Of a stretch of 64,000 nt of DNA, positions 1 to 8,018 are shown piece by piece. Source of the DNA: Comamonas denitrificans. GTDB lineage: Bacteria > Pseudomonadota > Gammaproteobacteria > Burkholderiales > Burkholderiaceae_C. The DNA lies in contig NZ_JAFNME010000010.1 of assembly GCF_017368815.1 (NCBI RefSeq), forward strand, positions 25,033-89,032. Reading direction: 5' to 3'. The position numbers and the translations under genes were made by a program. Positions within the stretch are counted from its first letter, which is position 1, and every line of letters starts with the position of its first letter. The notes beneath the pieces are model-generated. The model was not told where the DNA came from. It saw nothing but the letters and a program-made list of their open reading frames with translations, and did no database searches.

Positions 1-207
1 GCTTTCCAGGTCGGGCATGGCAAAGCCGCTGCGGATGCGTTCCCACAGGTCTTGGGGCGGCTCCAGCGAGGCGACCTTGCCCGAGGCGAGGCTCGATTGC
101 GATAAGGGTTTCAGTGGCCCGCTGGCCTGCGGGCCGGAGGGCGTGGTGGCGGCACAACCGGCCAGCCACAGCGAAAACAGGACAAGAAAAAGGCGCAAGG
201 TGGGCAT
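1..207 (-). CDS. mltD: Membrane-bound lytic murein transglycosylase D, N-terminal part (cut by window edge)
   Basis: The minus strand encodes a lipoprotein start: a hydrophobic signal followed by a lipobox LAGC with the cysteine at residue 18, then a linker ending in a DLWERIRSGFAMPDLES stretch that resembles the beginning of MltD. Only 69 codons are inside the window, so the catalytic lysozyme-like and LysM domains cannot be seen. An in-frame upstream ATG at 222 is possible, but the start at 207 gives a compact signal peptide. The assignment leans on context, because mltD, gloB, a YafS-like methyltransferase and rnhA are also neighbours in E. coli. The enzyme would cleave peptidoglycan from the outer membrane. 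Confidence 0.7.
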   Translation of the reverse strand, partial: MPTLRLFLVLFSLWLAGCAATTPSGPQASGPLKPLSQSSLASGKVASLEPPQDLWERIRSGFAMPDLES

Positions 208-230
208 GCAAGGGGGGCGCATCAGGCAAG

Positions 231-1004
231 TTATGCAAAAACGTTTTTCCAAGCCCGCAGCGTGGCCAAGGTGGCTTCAGGTGTGGGGGCCGTGGTGGGG
301 TCGAAAGTGACAGCACTGCGCTGCACCGTCGGCACGTTGCAGCGCAAAAACGGGTTAATGGCCAACTCCTGCGCCATGGTGGAGGGCAGGGTGGGCAGGC
401 CACGGTCCCGTTGCTGCTGGCACCAGTGCTGGTACTGCTGCAGCACGGCATTATCAGGCTCTACAGTCAAGGCAAAGCGCAAGTTGCTCAGTGTGTATTC
501 GTGCGCACAGAAAACCTGGGTGCTCGCTGGCAAGGCCGCCAATTGCTGCAGCGAGGCGTGCATTTGCGCGGCCGTGCCCTCAAACAAGCGGCCACAGCCG
601 CCAGAAAACAGGGTGTCGCCACAAAATAGCGCACCACCTGCGACCAGGTCGGGGGCGTACCAGGCAATATGCCCTGCGGTGTGGCCGGGCACGGCCAACA
701 CCTGCCAGTCGGTGCCCAGCAATGCGATGCGTTGCCCGGCGTGTACGCGCTCGACGGGCTCGGGCAGTTTTTCTTGGGCTGGCCCCAGCACGCGGCACTG
801 GGTGGCTTGGCGCAGCGCAGCCACACCGCCGGTATGGTCGCCATGGTGGTGGGTCAATACAATCGCCTGCAGGGTCAATTGCTGGGCTTGCAATGCGGCC
901 AGCACCGGTTGGGCATCGCCCGGATCGACGACCACGGCGTTTTTTCCGTCGTGGGCCAGCCAAAGGTAGTTGTCGTTAAAAGCGGGCAGGGGCTGAATCA
1001 ACAT
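231..1004 (-). CDS. gloB: Hydroxyacylglutathione hydrolase (glyoxalase II)
   Basis: A 257-residue metallo-beta-lactamase-fold protein. The metal-binding motif THHHGDHTGG is at residues 51-60, and further glyoxalase II motifs follow (HTAGHIAWY, FCGDTLFSGGCGR, CAHEYTLSN). It hydrolyses S-lactoylglutathione to lactate and glutathione in methylglyoxal detoxification. The start was set at MLIQPLPAFNDNYLW, the usual GloB N-terminus; the open frame runs nine codons further upstream without family similarity. It lies just upstream of mltD on the same strand and divergent from the methyltransferase gene. Confidence 0.95.
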   Translation of the reverse strand: MLIQPLPAFNDNYLWLAHDGKNAVVVDPGDAQPVLAALQAQQLTLQAIVLTHHHGDHTGGVAALRQATQCRVLGPAQEKLPEPVERVHAGQRIALLGTDWQVLAVPGHTAGHIAWYAPDLVAGGALFCGDTLFSGGCGRLFEGTAAQMHASLQQLAALPASTQVFCAHEYTLSNLRFALTVEPDNAVLQQYQHWCQQQRDRGLPTLPSTMAQELAINPFLRCNVPTVQRSAVTFDPTTAPTPEATLATLRAWKNVFA

Positions 1005-1045
1005 AAGCAGGATGAAATAAACAAGGTCCAAAAGAGGAGTAAAGA

Positions 1046-1795
1046 TTGCACGATGTCACGCCACAGGCCAGGGCCTGGCAGCAGTATTTGCTCGACTGGC
1101 AGCAGCAGCGCTGCGATGAGGCCGTGGCCGATATTTTTGGCTACTACGCAGTGCAAGTGGGGTGGCCCGCTTTGCAGGCTTTGCGCTGCAACCGCATGCC
1201 CCGGCGCTGGCTGGCGGCACAAGAGGCGGATTTGACCTGCGAAAACCAATCTTGCCAAGCGCCAGCGCAGGCCCAACTGGTCTGCCACCCCGAAGCCCTG
1301 CCCTTTGCCGAGGCCAGCATCGACTTGCTGGTGCTACCGCACACCTTGGAGCGCTGCCAATCACCCCACGCTGCCGTGCGCGAAGTGGCGCGGGTGTTGG
1401 TGCCTGAGGGGCGGGTGCTGATTTTTGGCCTCAATCGCTGGAGTGTGTGGGGTGCGCAGCATGGGCTGGAGCGCCCAGCGCAACTCAATGCCGCCCGGGG
1501 TTTGAGTTATTGGCGGCTGCGCGATTGGTTGCAATTGCTTGATTTAGAGGTGCTGGCGGTTGATTTTGGCTGCCATGCTCCGGCTTTGGAAACGGCCCTG
1601 TGGCAGCAGCGCTGGGCGTGGCTGGATGCGCTGGGGCAACGCGCTTGGCCGGTGCTGGGCGGGGCATACTGCGTGCTGGCGGTGAAAAAAGTCCCCGGCA
1701 TGCGCCTACTGGGACCCGCTTGGCGGCGGCAAACGCTGGCAGGTGCCGCTGCTGCCGCTGCTGCGCAAAAAAATGTAGGAAAACAAATTGAATGA
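1046..1795 (+). CDS. SAM-dependent methyltransferase, YafS-like
   Basis: A 249-residue protein with a type 11 methyltransferase core: a segment [18 protein letters not shown] and a [15 protein letters not shown] stretch. It sits between gloB and rnhA, as yafS does in E. coli. The start appears to be TTG, with a GAGGAG ribosome-binding site at 1034-1039 and no earlier in-frame ATG. The 3' end overlaps the rnhA start by 8 bp, suggesting translational coupling. The substrate is unknown. Confidence 0.8.
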   Translation: MHDVTPQARAWQQYLLDWQQQRCDEAVADIFGYYAVQVGWPALQALRCNRMPRRWLAAQEADLTCENQSCQAPAQAQLVCHPEALPFAEASIDLLVLPHTLERCQSPHAAVREVARVLVPEGRVLIFGLNRWSVWGAQHGLERPAQLNAARGLSYWRLRDWLQLLDLEVLAVDFGCHAPALETALWQQRWAWLDALGQRAWPVLGGAYCVLAVKKVPGMRLLGPAWRRQTLAGAAAAAAAQKNVGKQIE

Positions 1796-2231
1796 AGTTG
1801 TGATTTACACCGACGGGGCTTGCAAAGGCAATCCCGGCCCCGGTGGTTGGGGGGTTTTGCTGCAAGCGGGGCCCCATGTCAAAGAGTTGTATGGCGGCGA
1901 GCGCCAAACCACCAATAACCGCATGGAGCTGACCGCTGTGATCGAGGCGCTGCAGGCACTCAAACGCCCTTGTGATGTGCAGCTTTACCTGGATAGCCAG
2001 TACGTGCGCCAGGGCATTACCGAGTGGATTCACGGCTGGAAAGCCAAAGGGTGGCGCACGGCGGCCAAGCAACCCGTGAAAAATGCCGATTTATGGCAGG
2101 CTTTGGATGCCTTGGTGCAAAACTCGGGCCACCGCATTACCTGGCATTGGGTCAAGGGCCATGCGGGCGACCCAGGCAATGAGCGGGCCGATGCCTTGGC
2201 TAACCTGGGCGTGGAGCAGGTGCTGGCGTAA
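1788..2231 (+). CDS. rnhA: Ribonuclease HI
   Basis: A 147-residue RNase H1 of normal length. It has [16 protein letters not shown] at residues 7-22 with the first catalytic aspartate at residue 9, then NNRMEL with the catalytic glutamate, [12 protein letters not shown] and [15 protein letters not shown] with the remaining acidic residues. It removes RNA from RNA-DNA hybrids. Translation probably starts at TTG 1788, inside the end of the preceding methyltransferase gene, with an AGGAAA site just upstream. The stop codon is the first three bases of a dispersed repeat (2229-2262). Confidence 0.95.
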   Translation: MNEVVIYTDGACKGNPGPGGWGVLLQAGPHVKELYGGERQTTNNRMELTAVIEALQALKRPCDVQLYLDSQYVRQGITEWIHGWKAKGWRTAAKQPVKNADLWQALDALVQNSGHRITWHWVKGHAGDPGNERADALANLGVEQVLA

Positions 2232-2262
2232 GAACGTATTCACGATCTCCTCGCGGGTGTGC
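2229..2262 (+). repeat. Stop-codon-associated dispersed repeat, copy 1
   Basis: This segment begins with the rnhA stop codon as TAAGAACGTATTCACGATCT and continues as CCTCGCGGGTGTGC. The same sequence with small changes begins at the stop of the hsdS remnant (43166) and, on the minus strand, at the stop of msrP (43959). Confidence 0.75.
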
Positions 2263-2275
2263 CGCCCTCTACCCT

Positions 2276-3589
2276 CTACAGCAAGCCATCGAGCAGCCAC
2301 ACCGGCACGCTGTCACCGGCGGTCACGCTGCCTTGGTCGTGCGCCAGCACGATGAGGCAGTTGGCCTGCACCATGGAGTGCAGCAGGCCCGAGCCTTGCG
2401 CCCCGGTGGTGCGCACGGCCAACTGCCCATCAGCCCCCGTGCTGACCTGGGCCCGCAGGTATTCGGTGCGCCCAGGCTGTTTGCGAATGCTGTGGCTGCA
2501 CCGGGCCGGAACCAGCAAAGGGGCCGTGGGGGTGGCCCCCATCAAGCGCTGCAGCGCCGGACGCACCAAAGCCAAAAAGCTGACCATGGCCGCCACAGGG
2601 TTGCCAGGCAGGCCAAAAAGCCAAGTCGATTCGCTATTTTGAGAGCTGTTAGCGCTTTCTGGTATTGCGAAATCGCTGTTTTTGTTCGTAATTTTTTTAT
2701 GAATTTTGCCAACAGCAAAAGGCCGCCCTGGGCGCAGCGCCAAGCGCCAAAACGCCACTTCGCCCAGTTCTTGCATCAAAGCTTGGGTGTGGTCGGCGGT
2801 GCCCATGCTGACACCACCGCTGGTGATGATGGCATCGGCCACTTCAGATGCTTGTAAAAAGCTAGCACTTAGCGCTTGTGGATTATCAGAAATAGCTCCA
2901 AGATCAATAATTTCTACGCCCATATTGCGCAACATGCTTGTGATCGTATAGCGATTGCTGTCAAACACCGCCCCTGGGCGGGGGGCATCGCCCAGGGTCA
3001 GAATTTCATCGCCCGTCGAAAAATACGCGACACGCAAACGCCGTACCACGGGCAGCGTGGCCAGCCCCAAGCTGGCGGCCAAGCCCAAGGCGGCGGCGTG
3101 TAAGGGCTGGCCTTGGGGCAGGGCGATGTGCCCCTGGGCCAAGTCTTCACCGCGCAGGCGGACATTGGCCCCAGGCGGCAGGCCGTTGGCAGGCAGGGTG
3201 ACGGTGGTGCCGGTCACGGTCACCTGCTCTTGCGCTACCACGGTATCGGCCCCGGTGGGGATCACCGCCCCGGTCATGATGCGCACGGCTTGCCCCGCCT
3301 GCAGCGTACCGTCCCAAGGTTGGCCCGCCAAGGCGGTGCCGACGATGGTCAGCGCCAGCGTTTGCCCGGCTGGCACAGTGCCCAGGGCGCAGCCCGCAAA
3401 CGCATAGCCATCCATCGCGCTGTTGTTGTGCGGTGGCACATCGACGGGGCTGATGAGGTCTTGCGCCAGAATGCGCCCCCCGGCTTGGGGCAGGGGCAGG
3501 TGCTCTGTCGCGCCAGCACACACGGTCAGTGGCGTGATCATTTGTGCCAGCAGGGCTTGGGCCTGGGGGACGGGAAGGTCGGGGTGCAT
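2276..3589 (-). CDS. moeA: Molybdopterin molybdenumtransferase
   Basis: A 437-residue MoeA that inserts molybdate into adenylated molybdopterin. Typical motifs are visible: NNSAMDGYAF near residue 55, MTGAVIPTGADTVV, SGGVSMGTADH and GLPGNPVA. The start at 3589 is preceded by the mobA stop 5 bp upstream. An AT-rich stretch near 2630-2710 adds about 25 lysine-, asparagine- and serine-rich residues (about 294-320) just before the GLPGNP motif. That stretch contains a piece of the AGCTGTTTGCGC-type palindromic repeat, so it looks like an in-frame insertion in a surface loop. Confidence 0.95.
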   Translation of the reverse strand: MHPDLPVPQAQALLAQMITPLTVCAGATEHLPLPQAGGRILAQDLISPVDVPPHNNSAMDGYAFAGCALGTVPAGQTLALTIVGTALAGQPWDGTLQAGQAVRIMTGAVIPTGADTVVAQEQVTVTGTTVTLPANGLPPGANVRLRGEDLAQGHIALPQGQPLHAAALGLAASLGLATLPVVRRLRVAYFSTGDEILTLGDAPRPGAVFDSNRYTITSMLRNMGVEIIDLGAISDNPQALSASFLQASEVADAIITSGGVSMGTADHTQALMQELGEVAFWRLALRPGRPFAVGKIHKKITNKNSDFAIPESANSSQNSESTWLFGLPGNPVAAMVSFLALVRPALQRLMGATPTAPLLVPARCSHSIRKQPGRTEYLRAQVSTGADGQLAVRTTGAQGSGLLHSMVQANCLIVLAHDQGSVTAGDSVPVWLLDGLL

Positions 3590-3594
3590 GCGGT

Positions 3595-4233
3595 TTATTC
3601 CAAGGTTTGCAGCTCGGCCAAGGTGTTGATATTGACAAAGCTGCGCAAAGGGTGGTCGGTGGCTCGGTCAAAAGGGCACAGGATGCGGCCTTGCTCCTGG
3701 GCCCACTGGCCAATTTTGTGGCCCCCTTGCTGCAAAAAATCGGCCAGGCTGGGGGCCAGGCTGCGATGCAGCAAGGCAAAGGTGGGCTGGGGGCGCAGCT
3801 GGCCGGTGGCATCCGGGGCCGCGGCCAGTACCAATCTGGCGTGATGGGTGTGCGCACAGGCGGTCAGCCGCTGGGCCAAATCGTGGGGGAAGAAAGGGCT
3901 GTCGCACGGCACCGTCAGCAGCCATGGCGTGCTGCAGTGGGTCAGCCCGGTCAAAAATCCGGCCAAAGGCCCCGGGTACGGGGGCAGGTGATCGGGCAAC
4001 TGGTCGGGCAGCACCGGCACCCCCCAGCCGGTGTAGTGGTCAAAATGGCGATTGGCGCTGACCAGGCAGCGGCTCACTTGTGGCTGCAGCCGCTGCAGTG
4101 CGTGGTAGGCCAAAGGCTGCCCCGCAAAAAGTTGCAGGCCTTTGTCGCGCCCCCCCATGCGTGAGCCCTGGCCGCCGGCCAAAACCAGGCCGGTGGTGTG
4201 GTCACGGGTGGGCGTTGTCCATGGGGTTTGCAT
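3595..4233 (-). CDS. mobA: Molybdenum cofactor guanylyltransferase
   Basis: The protein has the nucleotidyltransferase signature LAGGQGSRMGGRDKGL at about residues 18-33 and a CDSPFFP motif for metal binding. MobA attaches GMP to molybdopterin to give the bis-MGD cofactor. The ATG at 4233 gives 212 residues; a GTG at 4245 would add four. It lies between moaA and moeA on the same strand with only a few bases between genes, so the three form one cofactor operon. Confidence 0.93.
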   Translation of the reverse strand: MQTPWTTPTRDHTTGLVLAGGQGSRMGGRDKGLQLFAGQPLAYHALQRLQPQVSRCLVSANRHFDHYTGWGVPVLPDQLPDHLPPYPGPLAGFLTGLTHCSTPWLLTVPCDSPFFPHDLAQRLTACAHTHHARLVLAAAPDATGQLRPQPTFALLHRSLAPSLADFLQQGGHKIGQWAQEQGRILCPFDRATDHPLRSFVNINTLAELQTLE

Positions 4234-4249
4234 TGCGCTAGGCACGCCA

Positions 4250-5383
4250 TTAGCCGCCGATGTAGCTCATTTCAATGCGTTTGCGCTGTACCGTGGTGGT
4301 CGGCTGGCTGGGTGCATTGCCTTGGTTTTCGGGAGCCAGGCCTTGGGTGCGCAGTTCGGAATAGCGGTCGGTGCGCTGGCCCCAAATCTGGGCAATGCGG
4401 GCGCTGATGTCGGCATCGCTGCTGCCATTGCGCAGCAGGCTGCGCAAATCCCAGCCCTGGTGGGCAAACAAGCACAGGTAAAGCTGCCCCTCGGTCGAGA
4501 GGCGGGCACGGTTGCAACCGCCACAAAAAGCCTGCGTCACGCTGCTGATAACCCCCACCTCGCCCAGGGCCGGGTCGTGCTGCCCCTGGGCATTGGCGTA
4601 GCCCCAGCGCTGGGCGGTCTCGCCTGGGGCCGAGGGCTCTAGCGGTACCAGTGGGAATTGCGCTTGCAGCCGGGTGATGATTTCGGCAGAGGGCACCACC
4701 TCGTCCATGCACCAGCCATTGGTGGCCCCCACGTCCATGTATTCAATAAAGCGCAGCGTCACCCCGGTGCCGCGAAAATGCGCTGCCATGGGCAGGATGT
4801 CGTGCGCATTGGTGCTGCGCTTGACGACCATATTCACCTTGATGCGCTCAAACCCGGCCGCTTGCGCAGCGGCAATGCCATCGAGCACTTTGGCCACCGG
4901 GAAATCCACATCATTCATGCGCCGAAAGGTGGCATCGTCCAGGCTGTCCAGGCTGATGGAAAGGCGGCTTAAACCCGCATTTTTCAAGCTGCGGGCCTGG
5001 CGCTGCAGCAGCGAGCCATTGGTGGTGAGTGTGACCTCTAAGGGCTGCCCCTCCAAAGTGGTCAGCGCGGCCAATTGGCCAATCAGCTGCCCTAAATCCT
5101 TGCGCAGCAAAGGCTCGCCCCCCGTCAGGCGAATTTTGCCCACGCCATGGGCAATAAAAAGCCGGGCCAGTCGGGTGATCTCTTCAAAGTCCAGCAAAGC
5201 ACTGCGGGGCAAATAAACGTGGTCTTTGCCAAACACCTCTTTGGGCATGCAATAAGTGCAGCGAAAATTGCAGCGATCAGTCACGCTAATGCGTAAATCG
5301 CGCAGCGCACGGCCCCGGGTATCGCGCAGCAAGGTGGGCTGGACAGCAGGCGGCAGGGGGGAGGAGGGCAGGCAGGCAGACAT
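4250..5383 (-). CDS. moaA: GTP 3',8-cyclase (radical SAM, molybdopterin step 1)
   Basis: A 377-residue radical SAM enzyme. The N-terminal 4Fe-4S motif uses C38, C42 and C45 in [13 protein letters not shown]. The C-terminal cluster motif [10 protein letters not shown] with a later cysteine lies near residues 285-302. The protein ends in GG, which the family needs for activity. It converts GTP to 3',8-cyclo-7,8-dihydro-GTP, the first step of molybdenum cofactor synthesis. It is the first gene of the moaA-mobA-moeA run. A client enzyme, MsrP, is encoded further along the window. Confidence 0.96.
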   Translation of the reverse strand: MSACLPSSPLPPAVQPTLLRDTRGRALRDLRISVTDRCNFRCTYCMPKEVFGKDHVYLPRSALLDFEEITRLARLFIAHGVGKIRLTGGEPLLRKDLGQLIGQLAALTTLEGQPLEVTLTTNGSLLQRQARSLKNAGLSRLSISLDSLDDATFRRMNDVDFPVAKVLDGIAAAQAAGFERIKVNMVVKRSTNAHDILPMAAHFRGTGVTLRFIEYMDVGATNGWCMDEVVPSAEIITRLQAQFPLVPLEPSAPGETAQRWGYANAQGQHDPALGEVGVISSVTQAFCGGCNRARLSTEGQLYLCLFAHQGWDLRSLLRNGSSDADISARIAQIWGQRTDRYSELRTQGLAPENQGNAPSQPTTTVQRKRIEMSYIGG

Positions 5384-5468
5384 GGCTGCCGATTGTGCCT
5401 GAGTGCTTTTTTAGTCGGAGCAAAGCCCGTAATTTTTCCAAGCTTTACTGTGCCGACTTTTGCATGGC

Positions 5469-5515
5469 TGGCCCGCCTGGCTGGACTCGAACCAGCTACC
5501 TATTGCTTAGAAGGC
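5469..5515 (-). other. Left attachment site: displaced original 3' half of tRNA-Arg
   Basis: The minus strand holds CCA, discriminator G, the 3' acceptor strand CAGGCGG and a perfect T-stem (GCTGG/CCAGC), but no 5' half, so this is not a working tRNA. The 19-bp core TACCTATTGCTTAGAAGGC at 5497-5515 is repeated exactly at 19636-19654 inside the intact tRNA-Arg. Because the tRNA 5' half is at the far end of the element, this piece is best read as the original chromosomal 3' half, displaced when the element supplied its own. Confidence 0.85.
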
Positions 5516-5572
5516 CATGGAATGAGCGTGCAACCTATTGAAATAGAGCTGTTTTTTTAAAAAAATGTGTTA

Positions 5573-5592
5573 TTGTCACCCCGTTGTCACCC
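5573..5592 (+). repeat. Candidate integrase arm-type sites, left end
   Basis: Two copies of TTGTCACCC start 11 bp apart at 5573 and 5584, between the attachment core and the integrase gene. A matching pair with the same 11-bp spacing, plus an inverted copy, lies near the right end at 19506-19538. Shared terminal repeats of this kind are typical arm sites for tyrosine integrases and excisionases; this role is inferred. Confidence 0.55.
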
Positions 5593-5612
5593 GAGAATGA
5601 GGATTCTAAAAA

Positions 5613-6617
5613 ATGCCAACGGTCAGAAAAAGAGGCGATTTGCAGTGGCAAGCAATCGTGAAAAGACAAGGGATCGGCTTTGCCTCCAAGACCTTCACCA
5701 CAAAAAAAGATGCCGAGGCCTGGGCAAAAATTACTGAAGCTGAGATGCTGCGCGGGGCTTACATTTCGAGGCGAGACGCGGAAAAAATAACTCTTGCTGA
5801 GTGCATAGAGCGCTACAAAAAAGATGTGCTGCCGGGTCTGCGGGGCGTGGGCCATGAATACATCCTGGCGCGGCTCGCGGAAGCCTTCGGAAAACTCGCG
5901 CTGGCACATATCACCCCCGCCAAGGTCGCCGCACATCGTGATGCGCGGTTGCGTGCTGGGCGCAGCCCCAGCACGGTTAAAAAGGAGTTGGCCAAGCTCT
6001 CCGTTATTTATAAACTGGCCGGCCAGGAATGGGGCATTGCCGGGCTTGAGAACCCGGTTTTGAATGTGTCCAGGCCAAAAGAAAAAAACAGCCGCACCAG
6101 GCGGCTAGAGAATGGAGAGCTGGAGAAGCTGCTGGCGGCTGCGCCCAAGCCTGTCGAGTTGCTCATCCGCTTGGCGCTTGAAACTGCGGCGCGGCTGGGT
6201 GAGCTGCTGGCCCTGGAGTGGCGCGATGTGGACAGCGCCCGGCGCGTGGCCCTGCTGCGTGGCGTTGGTGGGCGTGGGACGAAGAACGGGGACGATGTGA
6301 GGGCTGTTCCCCTCTCCAGCGCTGCCCTGGTCGTCCTGCAGGAGCTGCAGGCGCTACCCCTGAGCATTGACGGGCGCGTTTTTTATTGGTGGGCCGGTTC
6401 CGATAGCTTTAACAAGCCATGGGCGCGGCTTTGTAAAAAAGCGGAAATCGAGGATTTGCGATTCCATGACCTACGCCATGAGGCAACCTCGCGCCTATTT
6501 GAAAAAGGGGTTTTCGAGGGCGTGGAAGTGGCCGCAATCACCGGGCACAAAACGCTGCAGATGCTCAAGCGCTACACCCACTTGAGGGCGGCGGATCTGG
6601 CGCAGAAGCTGGGCTAG
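5613..6617 (+). CDS. int: Tyrosine recombinase / phage-type integrase
   Basis: A 334-residue integrase. The catalytic residues are in place: arginine in AARLGELLALEW near residue 193, HDLRHE near residue 284, GHKTLQM near 310 and the nucleophilic tyrosine in KRYTHL near 319. The N-terminus (about residues 1-60) looks like an arm-binding domain, followed by a SAM-like core-binding domain. It would catalyse site-specific insertion into tRNA-Arg. It is the only gene of the element on the plus strand and starts about 100 bp from the left core. Confidence 0.95.
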   Translation: MPTVRKRGDLQWQAIVKRQGIGFASKTFTTKKDAEAWAKITEAEMLRGAYISRRDAEKITLAECIERYKKDVLPGLRGVGHEYILARLAEAFGKLALAHITPAKVAAHRDARLRAGRSPSTVKKELAKLSVIYKLAGQEWGIAGLENPVLNVSRPKEKNSRTRRLENGELEKLLAAAPKPVELLIRLALETAARLGELLALEWRDVDSARRVALLRGVGGRGTKNGDDVRAVPLSSAALVVLQELQALPLSIDGRVFYWWAGSDSFNKPWARLCKKAEIEDLRFHDLRHEATSRLFEKGVFEGVEVAAITGHKTLQMLKRYTHLRAADLAQKLG

Positions 6618-6645
6618 GCCAATGGATGCAGCAACGTGCTGGGCG

Positions 6646-6822
6646 TCATCGTTCGGCGGCTTGTTTTAGTGCCTTTCGGATGCCGTCACTGACGTTGCCG
6701 TTGCCCAGCTTTGCCGCGATGGCAAGACTTTCGGCATCCAGATAGACCTGAACGCGCTTGCCGCCGACATCGGCCGGGCGGCCAACGGGGCGCTTCTCCG
6801 GGGGCTGTTTAGTGTCTGGCAT
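6646..6822 (-). CDS. Small hypothetical protein, ribbon-helix-helix-like
   Basis: A 58-residue product with a basic N-terminus (RPVGRPADVGGKRVQVYLD), a strand-like VQVYLD segment and two helices ending in VSDGIRKALKQAAER. This pattern suits a small ribbon-helix-helix DNA-binding protein. The start overlaps the end of the next upstream gene by 14 bp, so the two are probably co-translated. Specific function unknown; it could be an element regulator. Confidence 0.55.
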   Translation of the reverse strand: MPDTKQPPEKRPVGRPADVGGKRVQVYLDAESLAIAAKLGNGNVSDGIRKALKQAAER

Positions 6823-7051
6823 TGCGAGCCTCGATATAGATGTCGCCGGCTTCACGGGCGACACGCGCCGCTTGCAATATGTGCACCGGCAACAGTGGAG
6901 ATGGCTGCTCGATACACTCGCCATCGAATGCGCCCGGCTCGCCATCAACGGGAGAGAACTTGAATACCCAGCCATCACAGTGAGTAGCTGTTGCGGATTC
7001 AATGTCGATGGACCAGCGAGAACGCCAGCCACGATTAGGGTGATTTGCCAT
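6809..7051 (-). CDS. Hypothetical protein (80 aa)
   Basis: The product begins MANHPNRGWRSRWSIDIES and shows no motif I recognise. A GAGG site lies 5-9 bp before the ATG, and the gene overlaps the following 58-residue gene. It has no signal peptide or membrane segment. It is kept because start, ribosome-binding site and overlap look like a real operon member. A terminator-like hairpin (7064-7085) lies just upstream, so it may have its own promoter or depend on read-through. Confidence 0.5.
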   Translation of the reverse strand: MANHPNRGWRSRWSIDIESATATHCDGWVFKFSPVDGEPGAFDGECIEQPSPLLPVHILQAARVAREAGDIYIEARNARH

Positions 7052-7063
7052 GTAATCCTCGAT

Positions 7064-7090
7064 AAAAAAAAAGCCCCTTTCGGGGGCGAT
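7064..7090 (-). terminator. Rho-independent terminator
   Basis: On the minus strand a GCCCC/GGGGC hairpin with a short GAAA-type loop is followed by a run of nine T residues. It directly follows the 73-residue gene ending at 7094 and would stop most transcription from the strong promoter at 7380-7407. Confidence 0.75.
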
Positions 7091-7093
7091 TTG

Positions 7094-7315
7094 TTATTCA
7101 GGGCGCGGGCCACGCGTAGCTTTCGGCTTATTCAGCCACGCAAGCTGTTCGCGCTCCAGTCTAGTCGATTCATGGTGAGTAGCCATTCCGGCGCTGAACC
7201 CTTCGTCGTAATCTCGACGGCTCTGACCACCAGCCTTGCGATTGGCTGGCTTGTAGTTATTTGTGCTGCCGTAGTTGTTTCCATGGTTGAAGCCGATTTC
7301 GTAGGACTTGCTCAT
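7094..7315 (-). CDS. Hypothetical hydrophilic protein (73 aa)
   Basis: The product starts MSKSYEIGFNHGNNYGST and is rich in glycine, asparagine and charged residues, with no membrane segment. A GGAGAA site precedes the ATG. Transcription probably comes from a near-perfect sigma-70 promoter at 7380-7407 set inside a 13-bp inverted repeat, and a terminator follows the gene. A tightly controlled monocistronic gene is therefore likely. I do not recognise the family. Confidence 0.55.
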   Translation of the reverse strand: MSKSYEIGFNHGNNYGSTNNYKPANRKAGGQSRRDYDEGFSAGMATHHESTRLEREQLAWLNKPKATRGPRPE

Positions 7316-7379
7316 TTTCTTCTCCAGCCCCTGTTATCCCCGAGGCGCGGTTGGTAGCGATGTGCTATCCATGGACTTA

Positions 7380-7407
7380 ATTATATACACACAAAACTAG
7401 GTGTCAA
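7380..7407 (-). promoter_or_regulatory. Consensus sigma-70 promoter (minus strand)
   Basis: Reading the minus strand, TTGACA (7402-7407) and TATAAT (7380-7385) are both exact consensus hexamers separated by 16 bp. The promoter faces the 73-residue gene ending at 7094. Confidence 0.85.
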
Positions 7408-7423
7408 GCATTTTGTGTGTATA
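7384..7423. promoter_or_regulatory. 13-bp inverted repeat operator over promoter
   Basis: TATACACACAAAA (7384-7396) and TTTTGTGTGTATA (7411-7423) are perfect inverted arms with a 14-bp spacer. They cover the -10 edge, the spacer and the -35 region of the consensus promoter, a placement expected for a repressor site. The binding protein is not known. Confidence 0.7.
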
Positions 7424-7544
7424 AAACTAAATATTTTTCATCAACCAGGGAATCCGAAGAAAGCGATTGTTCTGTCAGCCTTCCGGGCGGCCAGAATCAA
7501 CCGCTAAATCCGAATACCCGAAGTTTTTACCGAGTAGGGCCCAA

Positions 7545-8018
7545 CTAGTGCAGCCACAGGTGCGGGCAATGTCTGCCGGACAACTTGTCGGGGCCCCTGG
7601 TAATCTCGACCTCGCCCGCTACCACGCGGCAAAACGACGCATCAAAAACCAGCCGCTGGCCTGGCTGGGGCACCTCCAGAACCTGGCCGAGGGGGTGGAG
7701 CAGATGGCAATACGTGATCCAGCGCTGCAGGCGGTACGCAGCCCCGGTCTTGACGATCTGCCGCGTTTGGCATACGCCATCGCCCCCAGGGTCTGGTACA
7801 TCAAGATCGCGCGGTTGGAGCCCCTGGGCGATGGCCTGCCAGCTCAGGCCTGGTAGCCAGAGGGGCCAGCCGTGCAAAACGGCCATATCGACCCCACAGC
7901 ATTCGAACCCGCTGACGCTGGCCGGGGTGCGCCGGGCCAGCAGCACCCGCCCAAGGAACCGGCGGCGGGCCAGCTCAACGGCGGTCACGCCGGGCAAAAG
8001 CTCAAAGGCGACAGGCAT
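7545..8018 (-). CDS. Hypothetical protein (157 aa)
   Basis: The product begins MPVAFELLPGVTAVELARRRFLGRVLLARR and contains several cysteines and histidines (GFECCGVDM, ITYCHLLHPLG, GRHCPHLWLH), but no arrangement I can name. The ATG overlaps the TGA of the upstream gene (TGATG), so translation is probably coupled. It belongs to the minus-strand cargo of the integrative element. Function unknown. Confidence 0.5.
   Translation of the reverse strand: MPVAFELLPGVTAVELARRRFLGRVLLARRTPASVSGFECCGVDMAVLHGWPLWLPGLSWQAIAQGLQPRDLDVPDPGGDGVCQTRQIVKTGAAYRLQRWITYCHLLHPLGQVLEVPQPGQRLVFDASFCRVVAGEVEITRGPDKLSGRHCPHLWLH

Noticed and set aside
5469..5515. A second complete tRNA-Arg
   Set aside because: Only the 3' half is present; the 5' half and D-arm are missing, so it is an attachment remnant.
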